A stretch of 64,000 bases of DNA from Nitrosospira sp. Nl5 (GCF_900102495.1 NZ_FMVQ01000001.1:372001-436000); one strand, 5' to 3'. Counted from the stretch's first letter, positions 32,802 to 42,301 are shown. The notes: a model not told the origin generated them from the letters alone. Made by a program: numbers and translations.

Positions 32802-34766
32802 ATGGCCGATATGACCGCCAGGGGCGCCAGCGCCAAGCTCCTGGAAGCCCAGACCGGGCAGCTTCTCAGCGAATTCCTGCTGCGCGTGCCGCAACCGGGG
32901 CGGCGGACGAAACAGGCCGGCGCGAAAACTGCGGCCAAAGGCGCGGCTGCCGCCCTAGCCGAGCACGCATACGTGCTGGATGGCGGCGAGCGTTTGCAAA
33001 TCATCGATGCCCTGATGACCGTTATCGGCGGCGCATATTGCCATCTCATCCAGAAGCGGGCCGCCTATGCGCTTGATCCGGTGCAGGCGTTGCAGCTGTT
33101 GCGCAGCCGCGTGGCGGGATTGTCAGAGGGGGAATTTCACTTGGCGCTGACTTCGATTGTCGCGGGCCTGCGCGATGCGCATACCCGCTACACCGGACCA
33201 AGGGCGGGGCAAGGAGCGGTGGCAACCCTGCCGTTCCTGGTCGAGCAGTATGGCCCACATGGCAATCCCACTTTCGTCGTTTCGAAAGTGTCGGCGCCGG
33301 CGCTGATACGCGATACTAAATTTGTGGCGGGAGTTGTGCTTGAGAGCTGGAATAGCATCCCTTTTGCCCGGGCGGTGGATTTGTACTCGGACCGGGAAAC
33401 GGGCGGGCGTCCCGACGCGCGCCGTGCCAGGGCACTGGAGTCCCTCACGTTCCGGGCGCTTGAGTGCGGGCCGCCCCCCGACGAGATGATGGTGGATATC
33501 GGCTACCGAACCTCGCCCGGAAGCGCATTGCGGGAAGTTCGCATTCCCTGGCGTGTCGTCTGTCCCGCCAAGGCGGAGACCAGCCAGCGTCCCGGATCGC
33601 GTGCCTCGCGCTACATCGCCGCGAACCCGGCGGCGGAAGCGGTGCGGCGCGGGAAGAAATTGATGTTTTCAGGCAACGTGTGGCAGGCCGAGCGCAGTGG
33701 CGCCGCAGCTGTTGCGCGCGAGAAAGGGTGGATCGAGACCCGGTTTCAGGACACGCTCGCCGCCCGAACGGTCAAAACCCATACTGCGGGCGATCTGGCG
33801 TACCTGCGCATCTGGAGCTTCGACGTCGATGACGATGATGCTTTTATCGCCGAGGTGATCCGGCTGCTGGATCTTTTGCCGGACACCGGCTTGATCCTCG
33901 ATCTGCGCGGCAACCCGGGGGGATTGATCTGGGCGGCGGAACGGTTGCTGCAACTGTTCACGCCGAATGCGATCACCCCTGCACGGTTCAGCTTGCTCGC
34001 TACTCCACTGACCCGCGCCATGGCCCGCAGCCCCTTCAACCGGATGGAGTTCGAAGCCTGGTTGCCGTCTCTTGAGGCTGCGATTGCCACCGGCGAGCCT
34101 TATTCGCAACCATTGCCGTTGACCGACCCGGCCTGGTGCAACGATACCGGTCAGCGATATAGCGGGCCGGTCGTGTGCGTGACCGACCCCAATACCTATT
34201 CGGCGGGGGATCTATTCGCCGCTGGTTTTGTCGACAACGAGATAGGCACGCTGGTATGCGTGGGGGAGGCAAGCGGCGCGGGCGGGGCCAACGTCTGGAC
34301 GCACTACGATCTTCGCGAAGCCCTGGTGGATACGCCTTTTGCACTTGGGGAACTGCCCGCTGACGCCGGCTATACAATTGCGATTCGCCGTGCACTCCGC
34401 AGCGGCGCTGCCGATGGTCTGCCGATAGAGGATTTGGGCATTCCGGGAATCCCGTACGAGATGACCCTCGACGATCTGCTCCACGAAAACCAGGACCTGA
34501 TCAGGTTTTGCAGCGGACTTCTTGCGGGTATTTCGCGCACCACGATGAAAGTTGATGTCGGCGATAGCACGGTGACCGTGACCACAACCGGCCTGGATGA
34601 ACTGGAGACGTACGCCGATGGCCGGCCGCTTGAAGCCGTGCGCAGGATCAGCGATGGAATTCAGCAACTGCCGCGGCCGGACGCGCAGATGATTGAATTC
34701 GTCGGCCGCCGGCGTGGAGAAATCCGCCAGCGGAGGAGGGTGTTATTGCGTGGCGCCGGAGGCTGA
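32802..34766 (+). CDS. S41-family peptidase
   Basis: A 654-residue protein (an alternative ATG lies 9 bases downstream). Residues about 325-545 form the S41 (C-terminal processing protease-like) domain, with ILDLRGNPGG (365-374) and the nucleophile S467 in NTYSAGDLFAAGF. The N-terminal 320 residues, with an AHTRYTGP motif, resemble the accessory domain of related peptidases. There is no signal peptide, so it is probably cytoplasmic. It is coupled to the amidohydrolase upstream. Confidence 0.85.
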   Translation: MADMTARGASAKLLEAQTGQLLSEFLLRVPQPGRRTKQAGAKTAAKGAAAALAEHAYVLDGGERLQIIDALMTVIGGAYCHLIQKRAAYALDPVQALQLLRSRVAGLSEGEFHLALTSIVAGLRDAHTRYTGPRAGQGAVATLPFLVEQYGPHGNPTFVVSKVSAPALIRDTKFVAGVVLESWNSIPFARAVDLYSDRETGGRPDARRARALESLTFRALECGPPPDEMMVDIGYRTSPGSALREVRIPWRVVCPAKAETSQRPGSRASRYIAANPAAEAVRRGKKLMFSGNVWQAERSGAAAVAREKGWIETRFQDTLAARTVKTHTAGDLAYLRIWSFDVDDDDAFIAEVIRLLDLLPDTGLILDLRGNPGGLIWAAERLLQLFTPNAITPARFSLLATPLTRAMARSPFNRMEFEAWLPSLEAAIATGEPYSQPLPLTDPAWCNDTGQRYSGPVVCVTDPNTYSAGDLFAAGFVDNEIGTLVCVGEASGAGGANVWTHYDLREALVDTPFALGELPADAGYTIAIRRALRSGAADGLPIEDLGIPGIPYEMTLDDLLHENQDLIRFCSGLLAGISRTTMKVDVGDSTVTVTTTGLDELETYADGRPLEAVRRISDGIQQLPRPDAQMIEFVGRRRGEIRQRRRVLLRGAGG

Positions 34767-34891
34767 TGTAGTCGATAAAAGAAGAACGCGGCACGGCGCT
34801 GCCGTGCTTCGCGCCAAACAGGCGCGCTTTACTTACGGCAAGTGAGGATATTCGGGAGCGGCACCCGCCAGCACGGGGAAGGGAACGTCGG

Positions 34892-35701
34892 TCATCCTCT
34901 CAGCCCCCGGATGTCATCGCGCAGCGCCGCAATCTCCGCCTGAAGCGCGGCGATCGATGCTGCTCCCGCCAACTCGGCCTCTTCGTTTTCCGCATCGCGG
35001 CCAATGAAGAAAGTCGCCAGCGTCGCGGTCACGTAACCGAACACCGCGAAACTATACAGCGCCAGGAAGAAGCCCAGCACCCTGCCCTCAGCCGTCTGCG
35101 GCCAATACTCCGAGCCCATTGTTGTCATGATCATGGCGGTCCACCACAGAGCGTCGCTGTAGCTGGTCAGGCTGCGGCCCCCGGCATTGCTGTTTTCGAA
35201 GCCGTACATCCCCGCCGCGCCAGCCAGGGTGACGATCAGCGTCAACAATACGACGTAGCCGAAACCCCGGCGGCTCATGCTCGCGCCAAGGGCGTGCATG
35301 CCGCGGTTGACACTGCTCAGCACCCGCAGGAGGCGCAAGCCCCGCGTCAGGCCGCCTATCCTCGACAGGCGCGTCAAGCGCAGGAGGTTAACGATCCTAA
35401 AAACGCGCAGCGCGGGAGCCAGGAGCGAAATGCCGCTGAGCCAATTCTGTCTAAGATATTCCAGTTTGCGCGGAGCCAGCCATAATTCCAGGCCGAAATC
35501 AAGAATAAATACTATCCAGATAACGTAGCCCGTCGATTCCAGCAAAGGACTCAACCCCCATACTATCTCGACCACCAGCAATGCGAGCCAAATGAAAGCC
35601 AGCACCAGCATGGGCATCTCCAGCCAGTCTTGGAGTTGCCGGAGGAGCACCTGGCGTTGGTTTGCGATATCTTCCCGCGAGGGGAGCAACTGTTCGTCCA
35701 T
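34892..35701 (-). CDS. Voltage-gated ion channel family protein with an unusual pore filter
   Basis: A 269-residue membrane protein with six hydrophobic segments. The S4-like helix (about 98-129) carries regularly spaced Arg (RVFRIVNLLRLTRLSR). The pore loop reads TTMGSEYWP (193-201) in place of the potassium-channel TVGYGD, so selectivity may differ from that of K+ channels. The C-terminus is a coiled coil (AALQAEIAALRDDIRGL) likely to direct tetramer assembly. No neighbour suggests a partner. Confidence 0.82.
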   Translation of the reverse strand: MDEQLLPSREDIANQRQVLLRQLQDWLEMPMLVLAFIWLALLVVEIVWGLSPLLESTGYVIWIVFILDFGLELWLAPRKLEYLRQNWLSGISLLAPALRVFRIVNLLRLTRLSRIGGLTRGLRLLRVLSSVNRGMHALGASMSRRGFGYVVLLTLIVTLAGAAGMYGFENSNAGGRSLTSYSDALWWTAMIMTTMGSEYWPQTAEGRVLGFFLALYSFAVFGYVTATLATFFIGRDAENEEAELAGAASIAALQAEIAALRDDIRGLRG

Positions 35702-35740
35702 AAGTCATATCCTCTAAATAGTGGAATGGTGTTTGGAAGC

Positions 35741-35782
35741 GTCAGGCATGCTTTCGAATGAAAAGCCTGACTCACTACACTG
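35741..35782. repeat. Hairpin with a CTGACTCACTACACT core
   Basis: GTCAGGC at 35741-35747 pairs with GCCTGAC at 35765-35771. The right arm continues into CTGACTCACTACACT, which matches the arms of the inverted repeat at 8226-8311. It lies 40 bases upstream of the ion channel start. Confidence 0.5.
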
Positions 35783-35911
35783 GCTATCATGACGCATCTC
35801 GCAGGAGGATAGAAGTCGACCGGCTGGGGAACGTCATTCGAGGGAAGTCGGTTTTGGCGGTTCTGGCGGTTTTTGTTATGGGGGCCCAATTCCAATCGCT
35901 CAGGGCTATCT

Positions 35912-36790
35912 TCAGTTGGTTTCGGGGGGCGCTCGCTTGCTCGAGCTGATCGCCTTGAGATAGGCGATCAGCTCTTCCGTGATCTTCCGCCGGTTGGGGA
36001 TCTCTTTTGCAAGTCCCGGCATTGTGGTGTTGTACCGGATGCTTATGGGATTCTCGATCCAGCGCTTCAGGTATTCGGGCTTGATGTATTCCACTACGCT
36101 TGCCGGATAATTGAGTTCCGGCGCTTTGCCCCCGCCTTCGCCGTTGATCGTATGGCATGCCATGCAGTGTTTGCGGAAATGCATAAATCCGCTTTGCGCC
36201 TCTGCCGAGGAGCCTGACGGAGGCGACATGTTTGAAAGGTCGGACGTGGATTCAAGCGCGACGCGCTTGATCTGATAAGACATGTCCGATGCACCGGCCG
36301 CTAGCAGCGCTTTTGAATCGATGTTGTCCCAGACCAGGTAGAGCGGCCCCAGCTGCACGGTTTCGTTGTTCTGGAGCGTGTTGGTCAGCGTAAACGGCGT
36401 GCCATCTTCATACGCGAAGGCGAGGTAGGCGTCGTGCGCGAGGAACTTGGCGACGGGGATGCTCGGCCGGTACCCGTCGATGGAAGTGAATACGATCTCC
36501 CGCACCTTTTTCCAATCTTTACCGAACACGTAATCAAGTACAGGGCGAGCCGGAAAAGCCCGATAGGTACGTTCCACGTTTTCGTGTATTTCGAAAACTT
36601 TCAGGGAGACCGCCGGCGTGATAGCGCGAAGTTCGTCCAGGGAGAGAACCTTGATGCTTTCGCCCGCGCCTCTGAATTCTATGTTGATATCATTTTGGGC
36701 AAATGCGGGCGCGAGCGGGAAAGCACCGGCGAGAATGCCGCTGAACATGACCAATAGATATTGTAGAGTTCTTGGGAGGGAAATACCCAC
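35912..36790 (-). CDS. Secreted c-type cytochrome with N-terminal molybdopterin-oxidoreductase-like domain
   Basis: A 292-residue protein starting at GTG 36790, nine bases after GGAG; the longer frame to 36844 places 18 residues ahead of the signal peptide. The signal peptide is about residues 5-31 (ending PAFAQ). Residues about 35-190 (FRGAGESIKVLSLDELRAI, FTSIDGYRPSIP) resemble the substrate-binding fold seen in SuoX-like proteins. Heme c is bound by C209-M-A-C212-H213, with the distal ligand probably Met258 (TTMPGL). It should act in the periplasm in electron transfer. Confidence 0.82.
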   Translation of the reverse strand: MGISLPRTLQYLLVMFSGILAGAFPLAPAFAQNDINIEFRGAGESIKVLSLDELRAITPAVSLKVFEIHENVERTYRAFPARPVLDYVFGKDWKKVREIVFTSIDGYRPSIPVAKFLAHDAYLAFAYEDGTPFTLTNTLQNNETVQLGPLYLVWDNIDSKALLAAGASDMSYQIKRVALESTSDLSNMSPPSGSSAEAQSGFMHFRKHCMACHTINGEGGGKAPELNYPASVVEYIKPEYLKRWIENPISIRYNTTMPGLAKEIPNRRKITEELIAYLKAISSSKRAPPETN

Positions 36791-37205
36791 GACGGATTTC
36801 TCCTTCTTCCGGCAATATGACGGTGAAAGTATACCCTGCGTCACGCATATCGTTTCTGAACCATCCCTAGTTGTCTTGCTTTCACCCGAGGCCAGAACTT
36901 GATTTAAGTACCATCACGGCAAATACCGCAAGCAATTCCGGTTTAATCCACTATCATTAAAACAAAGACGAACAAAAACAATGGATATGAAAAATCTTCC
37001 TCGTCCTGGCGGTCTGATCCGCGTCCACGTATTGAATCGCCGGTTAAACCGCGTCGAAAGCGCTAGATTGAAGTAGCGCAACAACCGAGGGTTGCTATCG
37101 ATATCGTATTCCGCGGTTTCTCATATTGCGTGCCATTTTATGGGTAACGAAGCCGATGAAGGGTTGTCACAAAGGATTGGCCTGCGCGGAAAGAGAGGTC
37201 ACGGG
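36791..37205. other. 415-bp divergent intergenic region
   Basis: This lies between the cytochrome gene and the PEP-utilising enzyme and must hold the promoters of both. A 31-codon frame from 36981 is not supported. No repeat or conserved RNA stands out. Confidence 0.5.
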
Positions 37206-39761
37206 ATGACAACGCAATTGGCAATCCTCGACTGGCAAAGCGTTCTGGCCGCTGATAGGGCGACGGTAGGAGGCAAAGCCTGGCAATTGGCGCGGCTAAA
37301 GCAATTTGGCCTGCCGGTGCCGGATGGCCTGGTGATTCCCGCTGGGTGGTGTGCCCTGCAAGACGGGGCGGCGGTGCTTTCCCCTGAATTGTCAGGCGCG
37401 CTGCAGGAGGCCCTGGCCGCTCATGATTGGTTGAATAGGCCACTGGCTATACGCTCTTCGGCCGCCGGGGAGGATTCGGCCAAGGCCTCCTTTGCCGGCA
37501 TTTACCGCTCCTGCCTGAACGTGCGCGGCATCGAACAGGTACAGTCGGCGCTTCGCGAGGTCTGGGCCTCGTTGTGGTCCCCGGCTGCTATCGCTTATCG
37601 TCAAAAGCTGGGACTGGCGGAAGGCGGTACGGCGGGCGATACGGTTCCAGCCATGGCAGTGATCGTCATGCCCTTGCTGCCCGCCGTCGCCTCCGGCATC
37701 GCTTTTACCTGCGACCCCATCAGCGGCCGTGATGACCGGCTGGTCATTCACGCACAATGGGGCTTTGGCGAATCGCTGGTCGGTGGGAAGGCAAATGGCG
37801 ATGAATACATTTTTGCCGAAGATCCGCTCGATGATCACTGGACACTGCTTCACCAGCAGTTGGGCAGCAAAACAGCCAAAGCGGTCGTCCGGCCGGGCGG
37901 CGGAACAGACATGGTGCCTACACCGGCGGCGCAAGCCGGAGCATTCGTGCTTTCTTCCGATCAAGCATCGCAACTCGCGGAATTGCTGCACGACGCGGCT
38001 GTGGCGTTGGATTTCACCCATTCCTTTCATGATCTGGAATGGGTGTGGGACGGCAACTGGTTTTGGGTGACTCAGGCTCGGCCGGTTACCGCAAGGCCCC
38101 ATTACACCTATAGCGCATTGCAAACCCAGGCTACCTACTGGACGCGCGGTAATACCTGCGAGGTAGTGCCCGAGCCGATGTCGCCCATCGACTGGAGCAG
38201 TGCACGCAAGATGGTTAATGCACTACTCGTGCAGAGCTACCTCCTGGCTGGCTATCCCCTGCTGCCAGGGGCGCAACGCGTCGCACTCTTCCACGGCCGG
38301 CTTTATCTCGAGCTTTCTTTATTGCAGTGGGAGGTTTTTGATGCTTTTGGCATGATTCCCAGCGCAACGAATGCGCTCATCGGCGGCCGCCAGCCGGAAA
38401 TCGCGGTGCCTCCAACCAGCTTTGTCGGCCACCTTGCGCGTTTGCAAAGAGCGGTGCGTTATATGCTGCGGGCCCCAGCCCGCCGCCGCCGGGGCATGCG
38501 TGCCATTACGCAGGCGATGACCGAGGCAAGCGAGTGGCGGAAACAAACGCTCCCCGAGGACGCATCAGGACTGCGCACGGAAATTCTTCGCCAGTTTCAT
38601 GTGGTACGGGGTGCGGTCGATTTATTTTTCTTGCAGGGGTCTGGCGGTGGAAGCCTGGCAATGCTCGTTGAGCAGTTGAACAAATGTTTTCCGGGTGAAG
38701 GGTATGCGCTGGCCACGGCCTTGCTCGCCGGCGGTGAACCGAGCATTACGGCCCGTCAAAGTTATGATTTGATGGCGCTGGGGCGCTTGTTGCAAGAAAG
38801 CGTCCAGGGGGAAAGCGATGGCGGGTCCGGTTGCGGTCAGTATCCGGAAAATCCAAAATTCCAGCATGCGTTCGATGCGTTTCTCGATCATTACGGCCAC
38901 CGTGGATTGTACGAAAGCTATTTCCGGAATCCCCGGTGGCGGGAGGCGCCGGAATACTTGCTGTCAACATTGGCCCAACTGGCCGAGGTCGATGAAGCGG
39001 CTTTGCGGGCTCGCCAACAGGCGGCGGTGGCTGATGCGCTGGCGCGCATCAAGGCTGGCGCCCCGTTCTGGAAACACGTATTTATCCGGCGATTGGCAAA
39101 AGCGGCGCACCTGGAATGCAACCAGCGCGAAGCCGCACGCAGCGCACTGATTGCCCACGTGGAACCAGGGCGCCGGATTTTGCTGGCAGCCGGGCGCTAC
39201 CTCGTCGCACGGGGAGCGCTGGCCCAGGAAACGGATATCTTTCAGCTCATGCTCTCTGAAATATTGCGTGCGCTTGACGGCGACATTCCGGCGGCTGGCG
39301 TAAGAGCGCGCGTGGCCGACCGGAACAGGCTATTCGAGCAATGGTCGAGGGAAATACCACCGGATGTCCTGGTTGAGGCCTCCCAGCATTCAACAGTGGA
39401 CTGGCACGCGCTCGATATGGTTGCGCCAATGGATAATTCGCGACGCTATCAAGGTATCCCAACCGGTACAGGCCGCGCCACGGGCAAAGCGTGTCTTTTG
39501 CGCCACCCGTCCGATGGATACAAGTTGCAGCCAGGCGATATTCTCATCGCCCCCTCCACCGATCCCGGCTGGACACCGCTTTTCCTCAGGGCGGGCGGAT
39601 TGGTTGTAGAGACCGGGGGTTATATGTCGCACGGCGCGATCGTTGCCCGTGAATTTGCTATTCCGGCGGTAGTTAACGTGCCGGGGATACTGGCGAGAAT
39701 CAAGGATGGGGACGTGGTGGAGGTTGACGGCATGAGCGGTGTGGTGGCGCTGCTTGAGTAG
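37206..39761 (+). CDS. PEP-utilising enzyme (PEP synthase/rifampicin phosphotransferase-like)
   Basis: An 851-residue protein starting at ATG 37206 (MTTQLAILDWQSV). The N-terminal ATP-binding domain (about 1-330) contains VGGKAWQLARLKQFGLPVPDG, LAIRSSAAGEDSAKASFAGIY and HDLEWVWDG. The C-terminal domain carries the mobile swivelling histidine, H809 in GGYMSHGAIVAREF. A long central region unlike PEP synthase or pyruvate phosphate dikinase fits the antibiotic phosphotransferase branch. The substrate is unknown; resistance should not be assumed. Confidence 0.85.
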   Translation: MTTQLAILDWQSVLAADRATVGGKAWQLARLKQFGLPVPDGLVIPAGWCALQDGAAVLSPELSGALQEALAAHDWLNRPLAIRSSAAGEDSAKASFAGIYRSCLNVRGIEQVQSALREVWASLWSPAAIAYRQKLGLAEGGTAGDTVPAMAVIVMPLLPAVASGIAFTCDPISGRDDRLVIHAQWGFGESLVGGKANGDEYIFAEDPLDDHWTLLHQQLGSKTAKAVVRPGGGTDMVPTPAAQAGAFVLSSDQASQLAELLHDAAVALDFTHSFHDLEWVWDGNWFWVTQARPVTARPHYTYSALQTQATYWTRGNTCEVVPEPMSPIDWSSARKMVNALLVQSYLLAGYPLLPGAQRVALFHGRLYLELSLLQWEVFDAFGMIPSATNALIGGRQPEIAVPPTSFVGHLARLQRAVRYMLRAPARRRRGMRAITQAMTEASEWRKQTLPEDASGLRTEILRQFHVVRGAVDLFFLQGSGGGSLAMLVEQLNKCFPGEGYALATALLAGGEPSITARQSYDLMALGRLLQESVQGESDGGSGCGQYPENPKFQHAFDAFLDHYGHRGLYESYFRNPRWREAPEYLLSTLAQLAEVDEAALRARQQAAVADALARIKAGAPFWKHVFIRRLAKAAHLECNQREAARSALIAHVEPGRRILLAAGRYLVARGALAQETDIFQLMLSEILRALDGDIPAAGVRARVADRNRLFEQWSREIPPDVLVEASQHSTVDWHALDMVAPMDNSRRYQGIPTGTGRATGKACLLRHPSDGYKLQPGDILIAPSTDPGWTPLFLRAGGLVVETGGYMSHGAIVAREFAIPAVVNVPGILARIKDGDVVEVDGMSGVVALLE

Positions 39762-39802
39762 CGGATTGTCGCTTCGCGACGCACTCGCAAACCTGGATAA
39801 CA

Positions 39803-39997
39803 AATGGGTTATGAGCGCGGCATCAAACTGGACTTCAGTCATCCGGGCAAACCGCCGACAACACCAACGTGGAAAGCTTCAATGGGTGGGAGCAAGCAAA
39901 GTGTTTCAACGCACACTGGTTCTTGTCTTCAGAGGACGCCAGATGCAAGATTGACGTGTGGCAGTACTATAACGAAATTCGTCCCGCTCTCCGTTGA
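39803..39997 (+). pseudogene. IS3-family transposase C-terminal scar
   Basis: Across a frameshift the segment encodes YERGIKLDFSHPGKP, then DNTNVESFNG, CFNAHWFLSSEDARCKIDVWQYYNEIRP, the end of the rve/DDE domain of an IS3-type OrfB, including the final catalytic Glu in ESFNG. Upstream parts of the transposase and both IS ends are missing, so this is a relic. Confidence 0.78.
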
Positions 39998-40166
39998 GCA
40001 ACACGCGGAACTGGCACAGCCAGGCAAGGAAAAAGGCTTGTCCTGGCAGGCTTGTGGGGCAGTAATTTTCCACTTTTGGTATTGCGTCCGGGCACGGCTC
40101 AGATCGCTATCAGGATGATGATATTCATCCCCTATCCATTATCAGATTCTACTCGGAGAAAACATC

Positions 40167-40664
40167 ATGCAAATTGTTCAAAAGATCACCCCGTGTTTGT
40201 GGTTCGATGACCAAGCCGAAGAGGCAGCCAAGTTTTATACCGCGGTCTTTAAGAATTCAAAGATCACGAGCATCGCGCGTTACGGAGAAGCGGGACGTGA
40301 GGTCCATGGAAAACCGGCGGGATCGATAATGGTCGTGGCGTTTGAACTTGATGGCCAGTCATTTACCGCGCTCAACGGCGGCCCGACGTTCAAATTCAAC
40401 GAGGCCATCTCGTTGCAGATCAATTGCGAGACCCAGGAAGAAGTGGACTATTACTGGGAGAAATTATCCGAGGGCGGAGATGAAAAGGCGCAGCAGTGCG
40501 GCTGGCTGAAGGACAAGTATGGCGTTTCATGGCAAGTAGTTCCAACGGTCTTGCCTGAGATGGTTGATAACCCCGATTCCGAGAAATCTCAAAGGGCCAT
40601 GAGCGCAATGCTTCAAATGAAGAAAATCGACATTGCCGGGCTAAAGCGGGCGTTTGCCGGATAG
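40167..40664 (+). CDS. VOC-superfamily protein (PhnB-like)
   Basis: A 165-residue protein. It starts MQIVQKITPCLWFDDQAEEAAKFYTAVFKNSKI and later has GQSFTALNGGPTFKFNEAISLQINCETQEEVDYYW, the typical pattern of the 'PhnB/3-demethylubiquinone methyltransferase-like' VOC group. Such proteins are usually small metal-binding or stress-related enzymes without assigned substrates. GVSWQVVPTVLPEM near the end is also family-typical. Confidence 0.88.
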   Translation: MQIVQKITPCLWFDDQAEEAAKFYTAVFKNSKITSIARYGEAGREVHGKPAGSIMVVAFELDGQSFTALNGGPTFKFNEAISLQINCETQEEVDYYWEKLSEGGDEKAQQCGWLKDKYGVSWQVVPTVLPEMVDNPDSEKSQRAMSAMLQMKKIDIAGLKRAFAG

Positions 40665-40772
40665 CATTTGATACGAGTCAGGAAGACGGTAATGTTATCG
40701 CTCGTGCCATCGGTCCCTGTAATTTCCTGAAATTGCATGGCAGGGTGACTTTGGTCCCCAGCACGCCGATTT

Positions 40773-41009
40773 CTAGTTTTCGGGACTGGATATTGGCGGG
40801 ACCTGAAGGTTTTGCGTCACGCGCAAGCGCCGAACAACAAGCTCGTCAATCTCCAGCCGTCTGATCCGGGCGCGCCGGATTGCCAGCTTGCCGACGGCTA
40901 TCGCACCGATAGCCAATGCGCCGATGGCGACTGCACCCACCGCCAAGGCGCCAAGCGTCCGGGATGCGGCTGCGATTCTCGGGATTTCGCGAGTGTGAGG
41001 AGTATTCAT
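40773..41009 (-). CDS. Small Ala-Ile-Gly repeat protein
   Basis: A 78-residue protein from ATG 41009. The middle part repeats a five-residue unit (GALAVGAVAIGALAIGAIAVG), continuing as RRARIRRLEIDELVVRRLRV with the same period. A five-residue periodicity is like that of pentapeptide or short beta-helix repeats, so it may form a beta-helix rather than a membrane helix. No clear ribosome site. Function is unknown. Confidence 0.45.
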   Translation of the reverse strand: MNTPHTREIPRIAAASRTLGALAVGAVAIGALAIGAIAVGKLAIRRARIRRLEIDELVVRRLRVTQNLQVPPISSPEN

Positions 41010-41365
41010 AGTATCCAAACTATACCCATACGATTCAATCCAGAGGTACGGAAGTGTGTAAGGATTCCTTGCCGGTCACAAGACATGGCGACATGCGCTG
41101 ATAATCCAAACAGCCATTTATCTACCGTTGCGAGAGCTGAAGATGGGATTCCTTTGGGCTACTCGACCCAGTAGACGTTGAAGAGCGGGAATCGGGGCGC
41201 CGCCGCTGCAAAGACAAACACCGGCGAGCAGGCCGAGGCGACAAACGTGATCCGGGCGGAAGACGCTGAGCACGCGGCGTAGTGCTGCCGGGCAGCGGTC
41301 GACATGCTCATGGGCACAACAGCGCCTTGCAGCTTCGCCGCGCAGGCCCTCTGGCTCGACCGTCG
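41010..41365. other. 356-bp gap without a supported gene
   Basis: Several frames run through this gap but none has a start signal or recognisable product. No repeat or RNA is seen. Confidence 0.45.
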
Positions 41366-42136
41366 CTATACTGTCTGGCCACCGTCGACAACGATAGCGC
41401 TCCCGACGACGAAGCTGGCTGCATCCGAACACAACCATACAACCGTCGCGGCAATCTCCTCAGGCCTTCCCATTCTCCCGACTGGTTCCTGCGCAATTAC
41501 CGCCTGCCGCCCCTCAGGGGTCGCCCCACTGAAGCGATCCATCATCGGCGTGTCGATGATCCCCGGGCACACGGCGTTGATACGGATGTTCGACTGCGCG
41601 TAGTCGAGAGCCGCCGCCTTGGTCAAACCAACCACGCCGTGCTTCGCAGCGACGTAGGCGGCGCCCCCTTTGAAACCTCTAATCCCGGCGCCCGAAGAGG
41701 TGTTGACGATTGCGCCACCCCCTTGCTCGAGCATCAGCCGAATTTCGTGCTTCATGCACAGAAACACGCCACGCAGGTCGATATCGATGATTCGGTCCCA
41801 TTCCTCCTCGGTGATGTCCGCCGCGGGCTTGATGGTGTATTCGATACCGGCATTGTTGAACGCGAAGTCCAGTCGTCCGAAGGTTTCGATGGTTGCGTTC
41901 AGCGCCCGCTGTATGTCCTCGTTCCGCCTCACGTCGCACGTAACGGCGAGTGCATGCCCGCCGAGTTCCTGGATCATGCGCGCTGTGTCTTGATTGTTCT
42001 GTTCGGAAACGTCGGCCACGACCACGCTTGCGCCCTCGCGGGCAAATGCCAGCGCCGCCGCGCGGCCGATGCCGTTCGCTGCACCAGTCACGAACGCGAC
42101 CTTTCCGGCGAAATCTCTTTTTCCAGTCGTATCCAT
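41366..42136 (-). CDS. SDR-family oxidoreductase
   Basis: A 256-residue NAD(P)-dependent dehydrogenase/reductase starting at ATG 42136 after GATGAGGCCGAA. It has the cofactor motif VTGAANGIGRAAA, an NNAG motif (AFNNAGIEYT), catalytic S in VNTSSGAG and Y-x3-K in AAYVAAKHG, and ends VVGSAIVVDGGQTV. This is the classical SDR set, all intact. The substrate cannot be inferred; no linked operon is seen. Confidence 0.9.
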   Translation of the reverse strand: MDTTGKRDFAGKVAFVTGAANGIGRAAALAFAREGASVVVADVSEQNNQDTARMIQELGGHALAVTCDVRRNEDIQRALNATIETFGRLDFAFNNAGIEYTIKPAADITEEEWDRIIDIDLRGVFLCMKHEIRLMLEQGGGAIVNTSSGAGIRGFKGGAAYVAAKHGVVGLTKAAALDYAQSNIRINAVCPGIIDTPMMDRFSGATPEGRQAVIAQEPVGRMGRPEEIAATVVWLCSDAASFVVGSAIVVDGGQTV

Positions 42137-42301
42137 TTCGGCCTCATCGGATACGTGATAGTATTTCCACAGCGAATGCAACCCCATTTGCGGATAATGT
42201 AAGCTAGCGTGCTCTGTGAGTTGCAGTTATTCTGAGCCCGAAAATGGGTGGAAATGCGAGCACAATCGGTTTCAAACGCAAGCCGTTAAATTAGGCAGAC
42301 A

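Noticed and set aside
36981-37076. 31-codon ORF in the gap before the PEP-utilising enzyme gene
   Set aside because: No ribosome site, very basic random-like composition, and no conserved context.
41282-42202. 306-codon ORF opposite the SDR gene
   Set aside because: The SDR gene on the other strand has all family motifs; the antisense product has none.
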